Notes: generated by a model from the sequence alone, not told the origin. A DNA stretch of 38,041 nt from Streptomyces xiaopingdaonensis (GCF_000262345.1 NZ_AJTQ01000164.1:1-38041), one strand, 5' to 3'; counted from the stretch's first letter, positions 8,259 through 19,342 are shown. Made by a program: numbers and translations.

Positions 8259-10781
8259 TCAGGGAGCCAGAAGCTCGAACCAGACGGTCTTGCCCTCGGG
8301 CCCCCTCCGCGTTCCCCAGCGGTGCGCTGCTCCCGCGACGAGTTGGAGGCCGCGTCCCCCTTCGTCCTCGGGGGCCGCCGTCCGTTCGCTCGGAGCGTCC
8401 TGCGCGGTGTCCGCCACCTCCACCACGACCGAGTGCTCGTTGCGCACCATCCGCAGGCCGACGGTGCCCTCCGCGTACCGCAGCGCGTTGGTGACGAGCT
8501 CACTGACGAGGAGCAGCGCCGCGTCCTCCAGAGCGCTCAGCCCCCAACCGCGCAGCGTGGCACGGACGGAACGGCGCGCGTCGCCGGCCGTGCGCTCCTC
8601 GGGGCTGAAGGTCCACGCCTCCGCCGCGCCCGTCGGCAGGCCGCCGAGGCGGGCGAGGAGCAGCGCCACATCGTCGGCGTTGTCGGTATTGTCGGTCCCA
8701 TCCGCCTCGTCTCCCGTGCCGGGGCCGCGGTCGAGCGCCTCCAGGACGTCGGTGCACATGCGGGCCAGGCCGGTGCCGGGCGTCAGGGAGATCTCGTCGC
8801 GCAGCCCCTCGGCCGCCTCCCGTACCTCGGCGCGGAGCCTGGCGAGACCCTCGCCGAGCGGCCGTTCACGGTCCTCGACGAGGCCGTCGGTGTAGAGCAC
8901 GAGGACCGTGCCCTCCTCGACCTCGATCTGCACCGACTCGAACGGCACCCCGCCGACGCTCAGCGGCGTCCCGCTCGGCAGCCTCAACTCCCTCACGCTG
9001 CGCCGCCCGTCGGGGTCCTCCTTGACGAGCAGCGGCGGCAGGTGCCCGGCGTTGGCGACGGTGAGCAGGCCGCGCCGCCGGGCGCCGGGGCGCTCGGCGA
9101 GGTGGGGCGCGACCGTGGGCGCCGGCTCGTAGACGGCGTAGACGCAGGTGGCCATCGGGGTGTCGCCGTCTTCCTCCGCCAGGTCGTCGCCGAGTTCGCC
9201 GACGCGGCGCAGCACCTCGTCGGGGGCGAGATCGAGGCCAGCGAGCGTGCGGACGGCGGTGCGCAGCCGTCCCATGGTGGCGGCGGCGCGCAGGCCGTGC
9301 CCCATCACGTCCCCGATGACGAAGGCGACGCGCCCGCCGGCGAGCGGGATCACGTCGAACCAGTCGCCGCCGACCTCGGCGCCGGAGGCCGCGGGGACGT
9401 AGCTGGAGGCGATGCTGACGCCGACGGGATCGGGGAAACGGCTGGGCAGCAGGCTGCGTTGGAGCATCAGCGCGCTGTCGCGCTCCCTCGCGTAGAGCCT
9501 CGCGTTGTCGATCGAGACGCCGGAGCGGCCGGCGAACTCGGTGGCGAGCGCGAGATCGTCGCGGTCGAACGGTTCGGTGCCGTCGGCGCGGCCCAGGACG
9601 AGCAGGCCGAGGACGAGTCCGCGGGCGCGCAGCGGCAGCGCGAGGACGGAGTGCACGTCGGGGTCGCACGCGGCGCCGATACCCGAGGCGCCCGCGCCGA
9701 CGAGTTCGGCGAGCGCCCCCGCGGAGTCGATGATGCGCGCCCTGCCGCCGGCCAGCACCTTGCCGAGGACGCTCTCCGGATCGAACGGGAACCTCTCGTC
9801 GCCGACCTCGCGCCGCACCGCCGCGCGCGAGGCGGTGCCCGCGTGCCGGAGCGCGTCGTGGGGCGGGGCACCGTGGCCCGGGAGTTCGCCGCCGCCGAGG
9901 ACCTCGCCGAAGAGGAGGACGTCGGCGTGGTCGGTGAAGCGGGGCACGAGCGACGAGGCGAGGCTCTGGGCGATCTCGCGCGCATCGAGGTGCTCGCCGA
10001 TCGCCACCCCGATGTCGTCGAGGAGCAGCAGCCGCTCCCTCGCCCGCTCCACCTTGTTGAGCGCCTCGCGCCGGCTGGTGTTGTCGAGCACGAGGCAGCT
10101 GATGCCGATGACGTTGCCCGCCACGTCCGTGAGCCGGTTGTACGAGACGGAGCGGGTCCCGCCGTCCGCTGCGGGCACGACGACGTCGACGACGGGGCGG
10201 CCGGTGCGCAGCACCGTGCGCTGCAACCGGTCGACGGCGCGTGCGACCTCGTCGGGCAGCAGCTCGTACACGGTGCGGCCTAGGTGCTCGTCGACGGGGT
10301 GGCCGTTGAGGTGGGCGAGGGCCTGGTTGACGTGGACGTACCGCTGCTCCGTGTCGAAGAGCGCGATGCCGACCGGCGAGTGGTCGAAGAGCGCGTCGAG
10401 CCCGGCGAGGCGGCGCTCCAGGGTGCGCAGGTGCACCGTGTCGACGAGGTTGAGCACGAGGTAGGAGCGGCCCTCGGTGCCGATCGCCAGGGAGGCGTGC
10501 AGGGCGAGTTCGACGGTGCCGCCGTCGCGGCGGCGCAGGCGGACCAGGCCCCGCCAGTGGCCCTCGCGCTCCACCACTGCGCGCACCTCGGCGACGCCGG
10601 GACCCTTCGCGACGTACTCCTCGAAGGGGGTCCCCACCGTCTCCGCCGTCGTGCGGTGCAGCATCTCGCCGACGATCGGCCCCACGAGGAGGACGGTGCC
10701 GTCCTGGTCGAGCATGACGGCGCCGACGCGCAGGCCGCTGTGGAGCGTCGCACCGCCCAAGGGTGTGCCCACCGTGCCCAC
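8259..10781 (-). CDS. PAS-PAS-GAF-SpoIIE phosphatase with C-terminal anti-sigma-type ATPase domain
   Basis: About 840 residues. Two PAS-like domains (about 10-115 and 120-240; the second contains DHSPVGIALFDTEQRYVHVN), a GAF domain (about 265-430), the signature linker ending LQRSLLP, a SpoIIE/PP2C domain (about 450-680: GGDWFDVIPLAGG, GDVMGHG, YTDGLVE) and a HATPase_c domain (about 700-835: SELVTNALRY, GGRGLQLV). The design is the same as the downstream 650-residue paralogue but with extra sensor domains. It is probably a soluble stress or redox sensor that controls a sigma factor by dephosphorylating an anti-anti-sigma factor. Start choice is uncertain: GTG 10781 or GTG 10772, both near an AGGGG. 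Upstream in-frame sequence is proline/arginine-rich and unlikely to be coding. Confidence 0.85.
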   Translation of the reverse strand: MGTVGTPLGGATLHSGLRVGAVMLDQDGTVLLVGPIVGEMLHRTTAETVGTPFEEYVAKGPGVAEVRAVVEREGHWRGLVRLRRRDGGTVELALHASLAIGTEGRSYLVLNLVDTVHLRTLERRLAGLDALFDHSPVGIALFDTEQRYVHVNQALAHLNGHPVDEHLGRTVYELLPDEVARAVDRLQRTVLRTGRPVVDVVVPAADGGTRSVSYNRLTDVAGNVIGISCLVLDNTSRREALNKVERARERLLLLDDIGVAIGEHLDAREIAQSLASSLVPRFTDHADVLLFGEVLGGGELPGHGAPPHDALRHAGTASRAAVRREVGDERFPFDPESVLGKVLAGGRARIIDSAGALAELVGAGASGIGAACDPDVHSVLALPLRARGLVLGLLVLGRADGTEPFDRDDLALATEFAGRSGVSIDNARLYARERDSALMLQRSLLPSRFPDPVGVSIASSYVPAASGAEVGGDWFDVIPLAGGRVAFVIGDVMGHGLRAAATMGRLRTAVRTLAGLDLAPDEVLRRVGELGDDLAEEDGDTPMATCVYAVYEPAPTVAPHLAERPGARRRGLLTVANAGHLPPLLVKEDPDGRRSVRELRLPSGTPLSVGGVPFESVQIEVEEGTVLVLYTDGLVEDRERPLGEGLARLRAEVREAAEGLRDEISLTPGTGLARMCTDVLEALDRGPGTGDEADGTDNTDNADDVALLLARLGGLPTGAAEAWTFSPEERTAGDARRSVRATLRGWGLSALEDAALLLVSELVTNALRYAEGTVGLRMVRNEHSVVVEVADTAQDAPSERTAAPEDEGGRGLQLVAGAAHRWGTRRGPEGKTVWFELLAP

Positions 10782-10938
10782 GCCCCTGCCTTGCTCGGCT
10801 GGCCGGCTCGGCCCCGGTCGGGAAGCGAGCTGGACGTCTGCCCACGGCTTAGATTCTGGCCGCGGTGGCGCCGGACCACCGTGCGGGTCTGGGCCGTTCG
10901 GGGTGGGGCGTGGTCGCCCGGGCCTCGGCGCCGGTGCG

Positions 10939-11151
10939 TCAGTCCGGGGGGTACATGTGCTCGACCAGGTATCCGCCCTGGCCGTCGACGGTGCCCGTTC
11001 CGGGGCCACCCGCCTTCCCCAACCGCTCCGCGATCTGCAGGGCCTCGGTGCGGGTGGCATAGCTGCCGACGCGGTAACGGTTGCCGTTGCCGTCCTGGCG
11101 GATCACGTGCCAGGGCAGCACGGTATTGCTGTCGCCGCTCACACTTCGCAT
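10939..11151 (-). CDS. Small SPOR-like protein
   Basis: A 70-residue protein. The core reads LPWHVIRQDGNGNRYRVGSY followed by an alternating helix (ATRTEALQIAERL), the pattern of short Streptomyces SPOR-domain proteins, which usually have about 55-70 residues. SPOR domains in larger proteins bind denuded peptidoglycan, but this one has no signal peptide or membrane anchor, so a cell-wall role is doubtful. ATG 11151 and GTG 11142 are both possible starts, and neither has a strong ribosome site. Residues 50-60 (GGPGTGTVDGQG) form an unusually Gly-rich insertion before the last strand. Confidence 0.7.
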   Translation of the reverse strand: MRSVSGDSNTVLPWHVIRQDGNGNRYRVGSYATRTEALQIAERLGKAGGPGTGTVDGQGGYLVEHMYPPD

Positions 11152-11316
11152 ATGCCGGAGCCTACGCCCGGCATTCACGCACCGCATTCGCCTTTGCACA
11201 AAGGGCCATCGATTTCGGCCAGACGTTCGCCTCGGCTGCCTCCTCCCTTCCCCTCCCACGACCGCCCGCACACGGCTCACGGCCAGATCACGCCCCCAAC
11301 GCGCCCTCCGTGCGCC

Positions 11317-12066
11317 CTACTTCACGGGCAGGTGGTACGAGATCCGGTACCGATCGGCGGCGACCACCACGTCGGCGGTCTCCACCGGGCGGCCTCCCGC
11401 AAAGTACGTACGCGCGACGACGAGCACCGAGTGGCCCGGCACTCCGCCGAGCGCCACCGTCTCCTCGGCCTTTCCCGGGCGGGCGCCCACCTCCTCCACG
11501 ACGTTGTCGACGACGACGTCGATCGCGGCCATCCGCTCCACCACCCCGCGCCCGCCGAGCGGCCCCTCCTCGGGGAGGAGCACGGGGGTGCGGCCCGTCA
11601 CCGCGAGCGGCTCCCAGGAAGTGGAGAGCATCGTGGGCTCGCCGTCGACGCGGAAGACGTAGCGGGTGCGCATCAGGCGCTCGCCCGGCTCGATCCGCAG
11701 CCGCTCCGCGATCTCCGGTGAGCACTCCTCCTGTTCGCTCGCCGACTCCCAGGTGCCCTTGGCCGACTCGTCGGCCTGCTCCTGGCGGAAGGGCGAGGAA
11801 TCGCCGCTGCGGTACCCCGTGCGCACGATTCGCCGCGGGGCCGGCAGCTCCCTCACGTAGGTACCGGAGCCGGAGCGGCCCTCGACGAGCCCCTCCGCCA
11901 TGAGGACCTTGCGCGCCTCCAGTGCGACCGTGTCGGAGACGCCGTACTCCTCGCGGATGCGCGCCTGGGAGGGGAGGCGGGCGTGCGGGGGCAGGGCGCC
12001 TTCGGCGATCTTCTTGCGCAGGTCCCCGGCGACGCGCAGATACGCGGGCTGCTCACCGAATGGCAC
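11317..12066 (-). CDS. GntR-family transcriptional regulator with UTRA domain
   Basis: A 249-residue regulator from GTG 12066, with GGGAGGGG just upstream. The winged helix-turn-helix spans about residues 5-75 (PAYLRVAGDLRKKIAEGALPP; LPSQARIREEYGVSDTVALEA; SGSGTYV). The UTRA ligand-binding domain follows (about 95-245), including RTRYVFRVDGEPTMLSTSW and the closing RYRISYHLPV. This places it in the HutC/FarR subfamily, whose members are repressors released by a small effector. It stands alone on its strand. The repeat-rich sequence at about 12180-12226 upstream of the start is a candidate autoregulatory operator. The effector is not predictable. Confidence 0.9.
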   Translation of the reverse strand: MPFGEQPAYLRVAGDLRKKIAEGALPPHARLPSQARIREEYGVSDTVALEARKVLMAEGLVEGRSGSGTYVRELPAPRRIVRTGYRSGDSSPFRQEQADESAKGTWESASEQEECSPEIAERLRIEPGERLMRTRYVFRVDGEPTMLSTSWEPLAVTGRTPVLLPEEGPLGGRGVVERMAAIDVVVDNVVEEVGARPGKAEETVALGGVPGHSVLVVARTYFAGGRPVETADVVVAADRYRISYHLPVK

Positions 12067-12179
12067 GGACGCCCCTCCCGGCTCCCCGGGGCACCGCCGA
12101 CCGGCGCGACGGATCGGCGTACGTCCGCACCCCCGATCGGCGCCCCGGCAGAACCGGGGACCCCGACAGTTGACAGTGG

Positions 12180-12226
12180 GCAACAGCTTGGCAACCGACG
12201 GTTGTTGGCGCAATAGTCGGCCAACG
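12180..12226. promoter_or_regulatory. Candidate operator cluster upstream of the GntR gene
   Basis: Two overlapping inverted repeats sit 126-160 bases before the GTG start: CAACC-GAC-GGTTG (12192-12204) and GTTGGC-n10-GCCAAC (12204-12225). GCAAC/GTTGC half-motifs recur around them (for example CAACAG at 12181). GntR proteins often regulate their own promoter, so this is a plausible binding region. That assignment is inferred from position and symmetry only. Confidence 0.4.
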
Positions 12227-12439
12227 TTTCACCCGATGTGATGAGTTGCAGCTCAGGGGGCGCACAGGGCCCACACTCGGGCGCACAGCACAGCACGCTG
12301 AAACGGTCCGGCAGGTCACGTGCACCCCCTGGTGCGCCCGCGCCGCACGCGGCGCACGCGCCCGGCCCCGGAGCGGACGCGCCGACGAACCCGCCCCGCC
12401 CGCACGGGAGTCGGCGGACCGCCGCAGTCCGCGCACGAA

Positions 12440-12469
12440 CGCCCCGCGGCCCGGCCGGGCCGCGGGGCG
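12440..12469 (-). terminator. Long perfect palindrome after gdhA
   Basis: A perfectly self-complementary 30-base sequence (two 15-base arms meeting at 12454/12455, core CCCGGCCGGG) 14 bases past the stop of the glutamate dehydrogenase gene. As RNA it would form a very stable all-GC hairpin. There is no clear U-run, as is usual in Streptomyces. It could act in both directions, but the only gene running into it is gdhA. Confidence 0.75.
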
Positions 12470-12482
12470 CTGCGCGGTACCG

Positions 12483-14835
<2,353 letters not shown>

Positions 14836-14853
14836 CCCGGCGGCCCGCCGCGG

Positions 14854-15771
14854 TCAGCGCATCGCGGCGGAGACGCCCTCCGCCCACTCCCAGGGCGCGG
14901 CGCTGCCCCCGGGGTCCGAGGCGGCGTACTCCCAACCGGCCGCGCCACCGAAGTCGGGGTACTTCGCGGCGAGTTCGGAGAGCGTCCCGGTGAGCCGGTC
15001 GAACGGGACGTGGCCGTCGCAGTACGCGGAGTTGGTGACGGTGCCGGCGACGACCTTCTCCGCGGGGACGACGCCGTGGTCGACGATGTCGTCGTAGCCC
15101 GAGGTGTCCTGGAGCGAGCCCCAGCCGCAGTAGAACTGCGTGTTGAACCAGTCGATCGCGTCGCCGCGCTCCTCGTAGAGCCGGTCGTAGCCGAAGCCGG
15201 AGAGGTTGCCGCCGCCCTTCAGCGCCGTCGCCACGGGGGCGAGGGTGATGAGGAAGTCGTCGCCGAAGTCGGCGCGGAGGGTGTCGATGAGGCGGGTGAT
15301 CGTGGAGAGGTCGATCTCCTCCTCCACGTCGAGGTCGAGCCCGTCGAGGCCGTGCGCCTCCACGACCTCCTTCAACTTCGGGTAGTACGCGTCGAAGTCG
15401 TTCTCCAGGTTGGTGAAGGAGCCCTGGGCCGCGCCGCCGACCATGCCGAGCACGTGGACGCCTTCCGACTGGACGTCGGCGAGGTCCGACCACATGTCGT
15501 CGAACCGCCCGGCGTCGTGCGGGTCGTCGTTGAGGCGGGCCTTGTCGTCGTCGGTGAGGTGCACGGCGCCGACGATCACGTCCGTCGCGCCGGCGTCGTG
15601 ATTGGTGAGTTCCTTGGGCGAGATGAGGGTGTCGCCGTCGAACTGCGTCTGGTAGTAGACGACGGTGCGGTGGTCGGCAGCGGTGCTCGACGGTGCTGCG
15701 TGCAGCGTGGGGGCGGCGAAGAGGAGCACGAGGGCTGCGGCGAGCGGGGGCAGGAGTCTGCGCCTGTGCAC
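14854..15771 (-). CDS. Secreted glycoside hydrolase family 18 enzyme (chitinase or EndoH-like)
   Basis: A 305-residue protein with a Sec signal peptide (MHRRRLLPPLAAALVLLF, cleavage probably after HAA near residue 26). The GH18 catalytic signature DGLDLDVE is at 143-150, with Glu150 the expected acid/base. Other supporting segments are VIVGAVHL (strand 2), VLGMVGGAAQG (strand 3) and DWFNTQFYCGW (strand 6). The single compact domain, without carbohydrate-binding module, is closer in size to endo-beta-N-acetylglucosaminidases of the EndoH type than to large chitinases, but substrate cannot be decided. GTG 15771 has AAGGAG 8 bases upstream. It is secreted and acts on chitin- or N-glycan-type chains outside the cell. 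Confidence 0.85.
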   Translation of the reverse strand: MHRRRLLPPLAAALVLLFAAPTLHAAPSSTAADHRTVVYYQTQFDGDTLISPKELTNHDAGATDVIVGAVHLTDDDKARLNDDPHDAGRFDDMWSDLADVQSEGVHVLGMVGGAAQGSFTNLENDFDAYYPKLKEVVEAHGLDGLDLDVEEEIDLSTITRLIDTLRADFGDDFLITLAPVATALKGGGNLSGFGYDRLYEERGDAIDWFNTQFYCGWGSLQDTSGYDDIVDHGVVPAEKVVAGTVTNSAYCDGHVPFDRLTGTLSELAAKYPDFGGAAGWEYAASDPGGSAAPWEWAEGVSAAMR

Positions 15772-15859
15772 GGTCGGTTCTCCTTCGGTGGGGGTGAGAA
15801 CCAGCGGAGAGGGCGGTACGTCTCCGCATCTCTCTGACAACGATGTCGGATTCATGAAA

Positions 15860-15874
15860 GGGGCGATCGGCCCC
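15860..15874 (-). terminator. Short hairpin after the cupin-like gene
   Basis: GGGGC-GATCG-GCCCC forms a 5-bp GC stem 25 bases past the stop of the gene ending at 15899. On the minus strand it is followed by TTTC, so it resembles a minimal intrinsic terminator. The stem is short and the call is tentative. Confidence 0.35.
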
Positions 15875-15898
15875 CACGTCAAGGGAGTCGGGCGCCGC

Positions 15899-16276
15899 TC
15901 AGCCCTCGTCCGCCCGGTACCCCGGGACCGACGGCCACCGCACGGTGAGGACCACCGACTCCTCCTCCGCGTGCCAGGAGTGGTCGACGCCCTTGCCCCA
16001 GACCACGTAGTCCCCCTGCTCCTCCAACAGCACGGAACGCCCCGGGAGTTCGACCCGGAACCGCCCGCTGATCAGCACCAGCAGCGCCGTCCGCGCCTCC
16101 CCGCGCACCCAAGCCGCACGCGCGTCCCCCGGCGGGTGCACTCCCCACTTGATCTCCACGGCCTCGCTGTACCGCGGATCCCCCGCGCCCTTGAAGTGCC
16201 CGAGCAGCCACCCCCGGTCCGCGGCGGCGTCGGGCCCCGCCTTGCCCACGTACACGGTGTCGTCGTTGCTCTCCAT
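15899..16276 (-). CDS. Cupin-like protein of unknown function
   Basis: A 125-residue protein from ATG 16276 (MESNDDTVYVGKAGPDAA). The middle and C-terminal parts look like a small cupin barrel: VEIKWGVHPPGDAR, ALLVLISGRFRVELPG, LEEQGDYVVWGKGVDHSW and SVVLTVRWPS. The histidines at WGVH and GVDHSWH could bind a metal, as in cupins, but no catalytic activity can be assigned. Homologues are sometimes loosely annotated as signal peptidase; nothing here (no membrane helix, no Ser/Lys dyad motif) supports that. It stands alone on the minus strand, and its upstream side abuts a truncated serine hydrolase remnant. Confidence 0.65.
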   Translation of the reverse strand: MESNDDTVYVGKAGPDAAADRGWLLGHFKGAGDPRYSEAVEIKWGVHPPGDARAAWVRGEARTALLVLISGRFRVELPGRSVLLEEQGDYVVWGKGVDHSWHAEEESVVLTVRWPSVPGYRADEG

Positions 16277-16317
16277 GCGGCGGAACCTAGCAATCCGGAT
16301 CGCGGTGCCTGGCACCG

Positions 16318-16907
16318 ACCGGGTACTCCAACACCGGCTACCTGCTCGCCGGCCTGGTGATCGAGGCGGTCGCACGGCACAGCGCGCCCGCCGAGATCCA
16401 GCGGCGGATTCTCGCCCCGCTCGGCTCGGAGGACACCTCTTCCCTCTGACCGATCCGGCCGTTCACGGCCCTCATCTGCACGGTTACGACCTCGCGGGAC
16501 GCGATGTGACCCGATTCAGCCCGTCGTACGACTGGACCGCCGGCGCCATGATCTCCACGGTCGACGACCTGGCCCGTTTCCACCGGGCCCTGTTCACCGG
16601 CAAGCTGCTGCGCCCCGCCCAGCAGCGCGAACTCCTGACGACGGTGCAGTTCCCCGAGGCACCGGCGTACGGACTCGGCGTGCAGCGCATGGACGTGCCG
16701 TGCGGATCGGAGCCAGGCGCCGAGGAGATCGACGCCTGGGAGACGGACGGCGCCGGCCCCGGCTTCACCAGCGTGTCCCTCACCACCGCCGACGGTGGGC
16801 GACAACTGGTCCTCGCCGCCAATGTCTACGACCTCAGCGCGGACCTGCGGGATGAGCGGCCCGTCCCGCAGAGCGAGGACTGGGGAAGGCACAGACCGCA
16901 GCCCTGA
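16318..16907 (+). pseudogene. Truncated, frameshifted serine hydrolase (beta-lactamase/D-Ala-D-Ala carboxypeptidase family)
   Basis: The remnant begins abruptly with YSNTGYLLAGLVIEAVA, the YxN motif region of class C beta-lactamase-like proteins. The catalytic SxxK segment that should lie about 90 residues earlier is absent. The frame then reaches a stop at 16447-16449 (ILAPLGSEDTSSL), while similarity continues in another frame: LTDPAVHGPHLHGYD, WTAGAMISTVDDLARFHRALFTGKLL and YGLGVQRMDVPCG, ending at 16907. Both a 5' deletion and a frameshift are thus visible, so no active enzyme can be made. The left boundary falls 42 bases from the start of the divergent cupin-like gene, which suggests a deletion junction there. 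Confidence 0.85.
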
Positions 16908-17143
16908 GCGACTGAGACGGCGTCATGCCACCGCGGACGACGGCGACCGGATCATTCGGGGTGCCGGGTGCCGGGTCGGCCGTCCCGGCGGTAGCGGCGT
17001 GTTGCTCGGTGGGTGGGCATGCGAAGCGTGGCAAGAGCGGCGGCGAGGCGGAGGTTGAAGTCCACGGCCCCGCCGTTCCTCCCGGTGCGGCGCCGGAACT
17101 GACCGTTCATCCACGAGTGCGGGCGCGGTCCCGGCCCCGCCCG

Positions 17144-19342
17144 TCACTCCCCGCGCCACACCGCCGCGTCGTCCGCCTCCGCCGCGCCGTCCGACTCCCG
17201 CGCCAATCGGGCCTGTTCGTCCTCGACGATCCGGCGTGCCGTCTCGGCGTCCGACACGTCGACGGCGTCCGGCGCCGCGTCCGCCAGGTCGCTGCGGCGC
17301 GCGTAGGCGTCGAAGAGGCGGGACTTGCGGCGGAGCAACTCGACGATGCGCAGGTCGACTCCGGAGGTGGCGAGCAGCCGGTGGACGTGGACCGGACGGG
17401 TCTGCCCCATCCGCCGGGCCCGGGCGACGGCCTGTTCCTCCGCCGTCGGCTTCAACTGCGGCTCGCAGAGGAGCACCACAGAGGCCGCCTGCAGGTTCAG
17501 CCCGACGCCGCCCGCCTGGATCTGCGCCAGCAGCACCGCGGGACCGTCCGTCGCCGAGAAGTCGTCCACCAGACGCTGCCGGGCCGTCGGCGGCACCGCA
17601 CCGGTGAGCGGGCCGAAGACCTCGGACTCCCCTTGTTCCAGGGCTCCTTGGGCCCGCGAGAGCACCTCGTGGAAGTAGGAGAAGACCACCGCTCGACGGC
17701 CGTTCTGCTCGGCCTCGGCGACCAGCTCGACGAGCCGCCGCAGCTTCGCGGAGTCCGGCGCCGCGTAGGCGGCCCGCCGCATCGCCATGAAGTTGCCCTC
17801 CTCGACGGCCGCCCGGTAGACCTCGTGCTCGTCAGGCGTCGGCTCCTCCCACTCGTCGGTGTGCACGAGCGGGGGGAGCTCGCCGAGGACGTCCTCCTGG
17901 TTGCGGCGGAGGTAGGCACCGGCGACGGCCCGGCGGAAGCGGCGAGAACCGGCGAGTCCGTCGCCCGCGGTCGGCGCGGGGACCTGCGGTGAGCCCAACC
18001 GGGCGAGGAGGTTGCGGAACTCGGCGACCCGGTTCTCCATCGGCGTCCCGGTGAGGAAGAGCACCCAGCCGGCGGCCGACGCCCACTCCGCCACCGCCTG
18101 CGACCGCTGTGCCTCCGGGTTCTTCACATAGTGCGCCTCGTCGACGACGAGCGCGTCCGCAGCCCCCGCGTCGAGCCCGCGCAACCCGTCGAACGTGGTG
18201 ACCGCCACGCCGCCGCTCTCCTGCCACTCGGCGAACGCGTCGTGGCGTCCGGACCCGTGCAGCGGCACCGCCCGCAGCGTGCTGCGCGTGCGCACCTCGC
18301 GCACCCAGCCCACCAGCACGCTCGCCGGGCAGGCGACGAGGAACCGCGCACGCCCCTGCGCCGCCAGATGCGCGAGGACGGCGATCGCCTCGACGGTCTT
18401 GCCCAGTCCCATCTCGTCCCCGATGATCACCCGACGCTGGACGAGCGCGAACCGTGCCCCGAACTCCTGGTAGCCGCGGAGCGCGAGGCGCAGGTGCGTG
18501 GTGTCGAGCGGCTGCGCGCGGACCCGGGCGACGAGCTCCTGCGGCAGGTGGCCCTCGGCCGCCGCCTCCTCGGGGGCGGCACCGGCGATCTCGTCGAGGA
18601 GGGTGTGGTACTCGGCCGACCTCGCTTCGAAGTCGACCCAGGCGGCGAGCGGCGACACCGTCGGGCGCAGCAGGTCGGCAGAGGTCTGCGCGAACGCCCC
18701 GGGGAGCGCGGCGCGGTCCGCCTCCGCCAGCGCCGTCGTCAACTCCGCGACGGCCGCCCGCACTCGGGCACGTCGCCGGGGCCCGAGGAGGAGCCGACGC
18801 ACCCGGCGGCCGGCCGGCGCCGCCTCGTCGAGCAGCGGACGCAGCCGGGCCGCCGTCCGCCGTGCGCCCTCGACGGCCTCCCGGGCCTCGGGGCCCGCGT
18901 CGACGAGCCGGTGGAGCGCGGCGAGGAGCCTTCCCGCGCGCTCCTCGCGCCGGTCGACGTCGAAGCGCACCGAGACGGTCTCGCGGACCGCCTCGGCGAG
19001 CCGGCGGGCCGCGGCCACGGCCTGGTCGGCGGTGTGCGCGCCGACCCCCGGCGCCTGCTTGACGCCGTGCCGGCCGGCGGAGAGGACGTCGTCCACGGTG
19101 CCGTGGCCGGCGTCGCGCAGCGCGTTCAGCCGCAGCCGTCCCTCCGTGACCTCGCGCAGCCGCTCCAGCGGAATGCGCCGCAGCTCGGCGGAGACGAGCT
19201 CGTCCTGGAGGGGTGCCAGTGCGGTGCGGACGTCGTCGACCGCCGAACGGTGGTCGGCGAGGACCGCCGACGCCGACCCGTGCAACTCCCGGCCCGCGGC
19301 GAGCACTTCACTCGCCGGCTGCTGTTCCGGGCCTTCTCCCAT
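17144..19342 (-). CDS. SNF2-family DNA helicase/translocase with N-terminal helical extension
   Basis: A 732-residue protein. The ATPase core begins near residue 285 (LRGYQEFGARFAL) and has Walker A DEMGLGKT (309-316), DEAH (401-404) in VVDEAHYVKNPE, LTGTPMENR, and the C-terminal helicase half with LAQIQAGGVGLNLQAA and ARARRMGQTRPVHVHRL. The first 280 residues are helical; residues about 75-115 (LRDAGHGTVDDVLSAG; GVGAHTADQAVAAA) resemble tandem helix-hairpin-helix DNA-binding motifs. ATG 19342 follows GGGGAGGGCGAT; an earlier in-frame ATG at 19372 lacks a good ribosome site. SNF2 proteins move on double-stranded DNA. The biological role of this orphan is unknown, and it has no nuclease or methylase neighbour here. 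Confidence 0.9.
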   Translation of the reverse strand: MGEGPEQQPASEVLAAGRELHGSASAVLADHRSAVDDVRTALAPLQDELVSAELRRIPLERLREVTEGRLRLNALRDAGHGTVDDVLSAGRHGVKQAPGVGAHTADQAVAAARRLAEAVRETVSVRFDVDRREERAGRLLAALHRLVDAGPEAREAVEGARRTAARLRPLLDEAAPAGRRVRRLLLGPRRRARVRAAVAELTTALAEADRAALPGAFAQTSADLLRPTVSPLAAWVDFEARSAEYHTLLDEIAGAAPEEAAAEGHLPQELVARVRAQPLDTTHLRLALRGYQEFGARFALVQRRVIIGDEMGLGKTVEAIAVLAHLAAQGRARFLVACPASVLVGWVREVRTRSTLRAVPLHGSGRHDAFAEWQESGGVAVTTFDGLRGLDAGAADALVVDEAHYVKNPEAQRSQAVAEWASAAGWVLFLTGTPMENRVAEFRNLLARLGSPQVPAPTAGDGLAGSRRFRRAVAGAYLRRNQEDVLGELPPLVHTDEWEEPTPDEHEVYRAAVEEGNFMAMRRAAYAAPDSAKLRRLVELVAEAEQNGRRAVVFSYFHEVLSRAQGALEQGESEVFGPLTGAVPPTARQRLVDDFSATDGPAVLLAQIQAGGVGLNLQAASVVLLCEPQLKPTAEEQAVARARRMGQTRPVHVHRLLATSGVDLRIVELLRRKSRLFDAYARRSDLADAAPDAVDVSDAETARRIVEDEQARLARESDGAAEADDAAVWRGE

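Noticed and set aside
5796..10283. 1495-codon plus-strand frame across the two phosphatase genes
   Set aside because: It is the antisense shadow of two well-supported minus-strand genes. Its composition is biased and no domain is recognisable.
15899..16276. Signal peptidase I
   Set aside because: No membrane helix or catalytic Ser/Lys motifs; the pattern is that of a cupin barrel.
17144..19342. SNF2 helicase as the missing DISARM drmD
   Set aside because: DrmD is SNF2-like, but this gene lies about 9 kb beyond the drmC end of the locus, is flanked by unrelated genes, and class 1 drmD normally precedes drmMI, that is, past the right edge.
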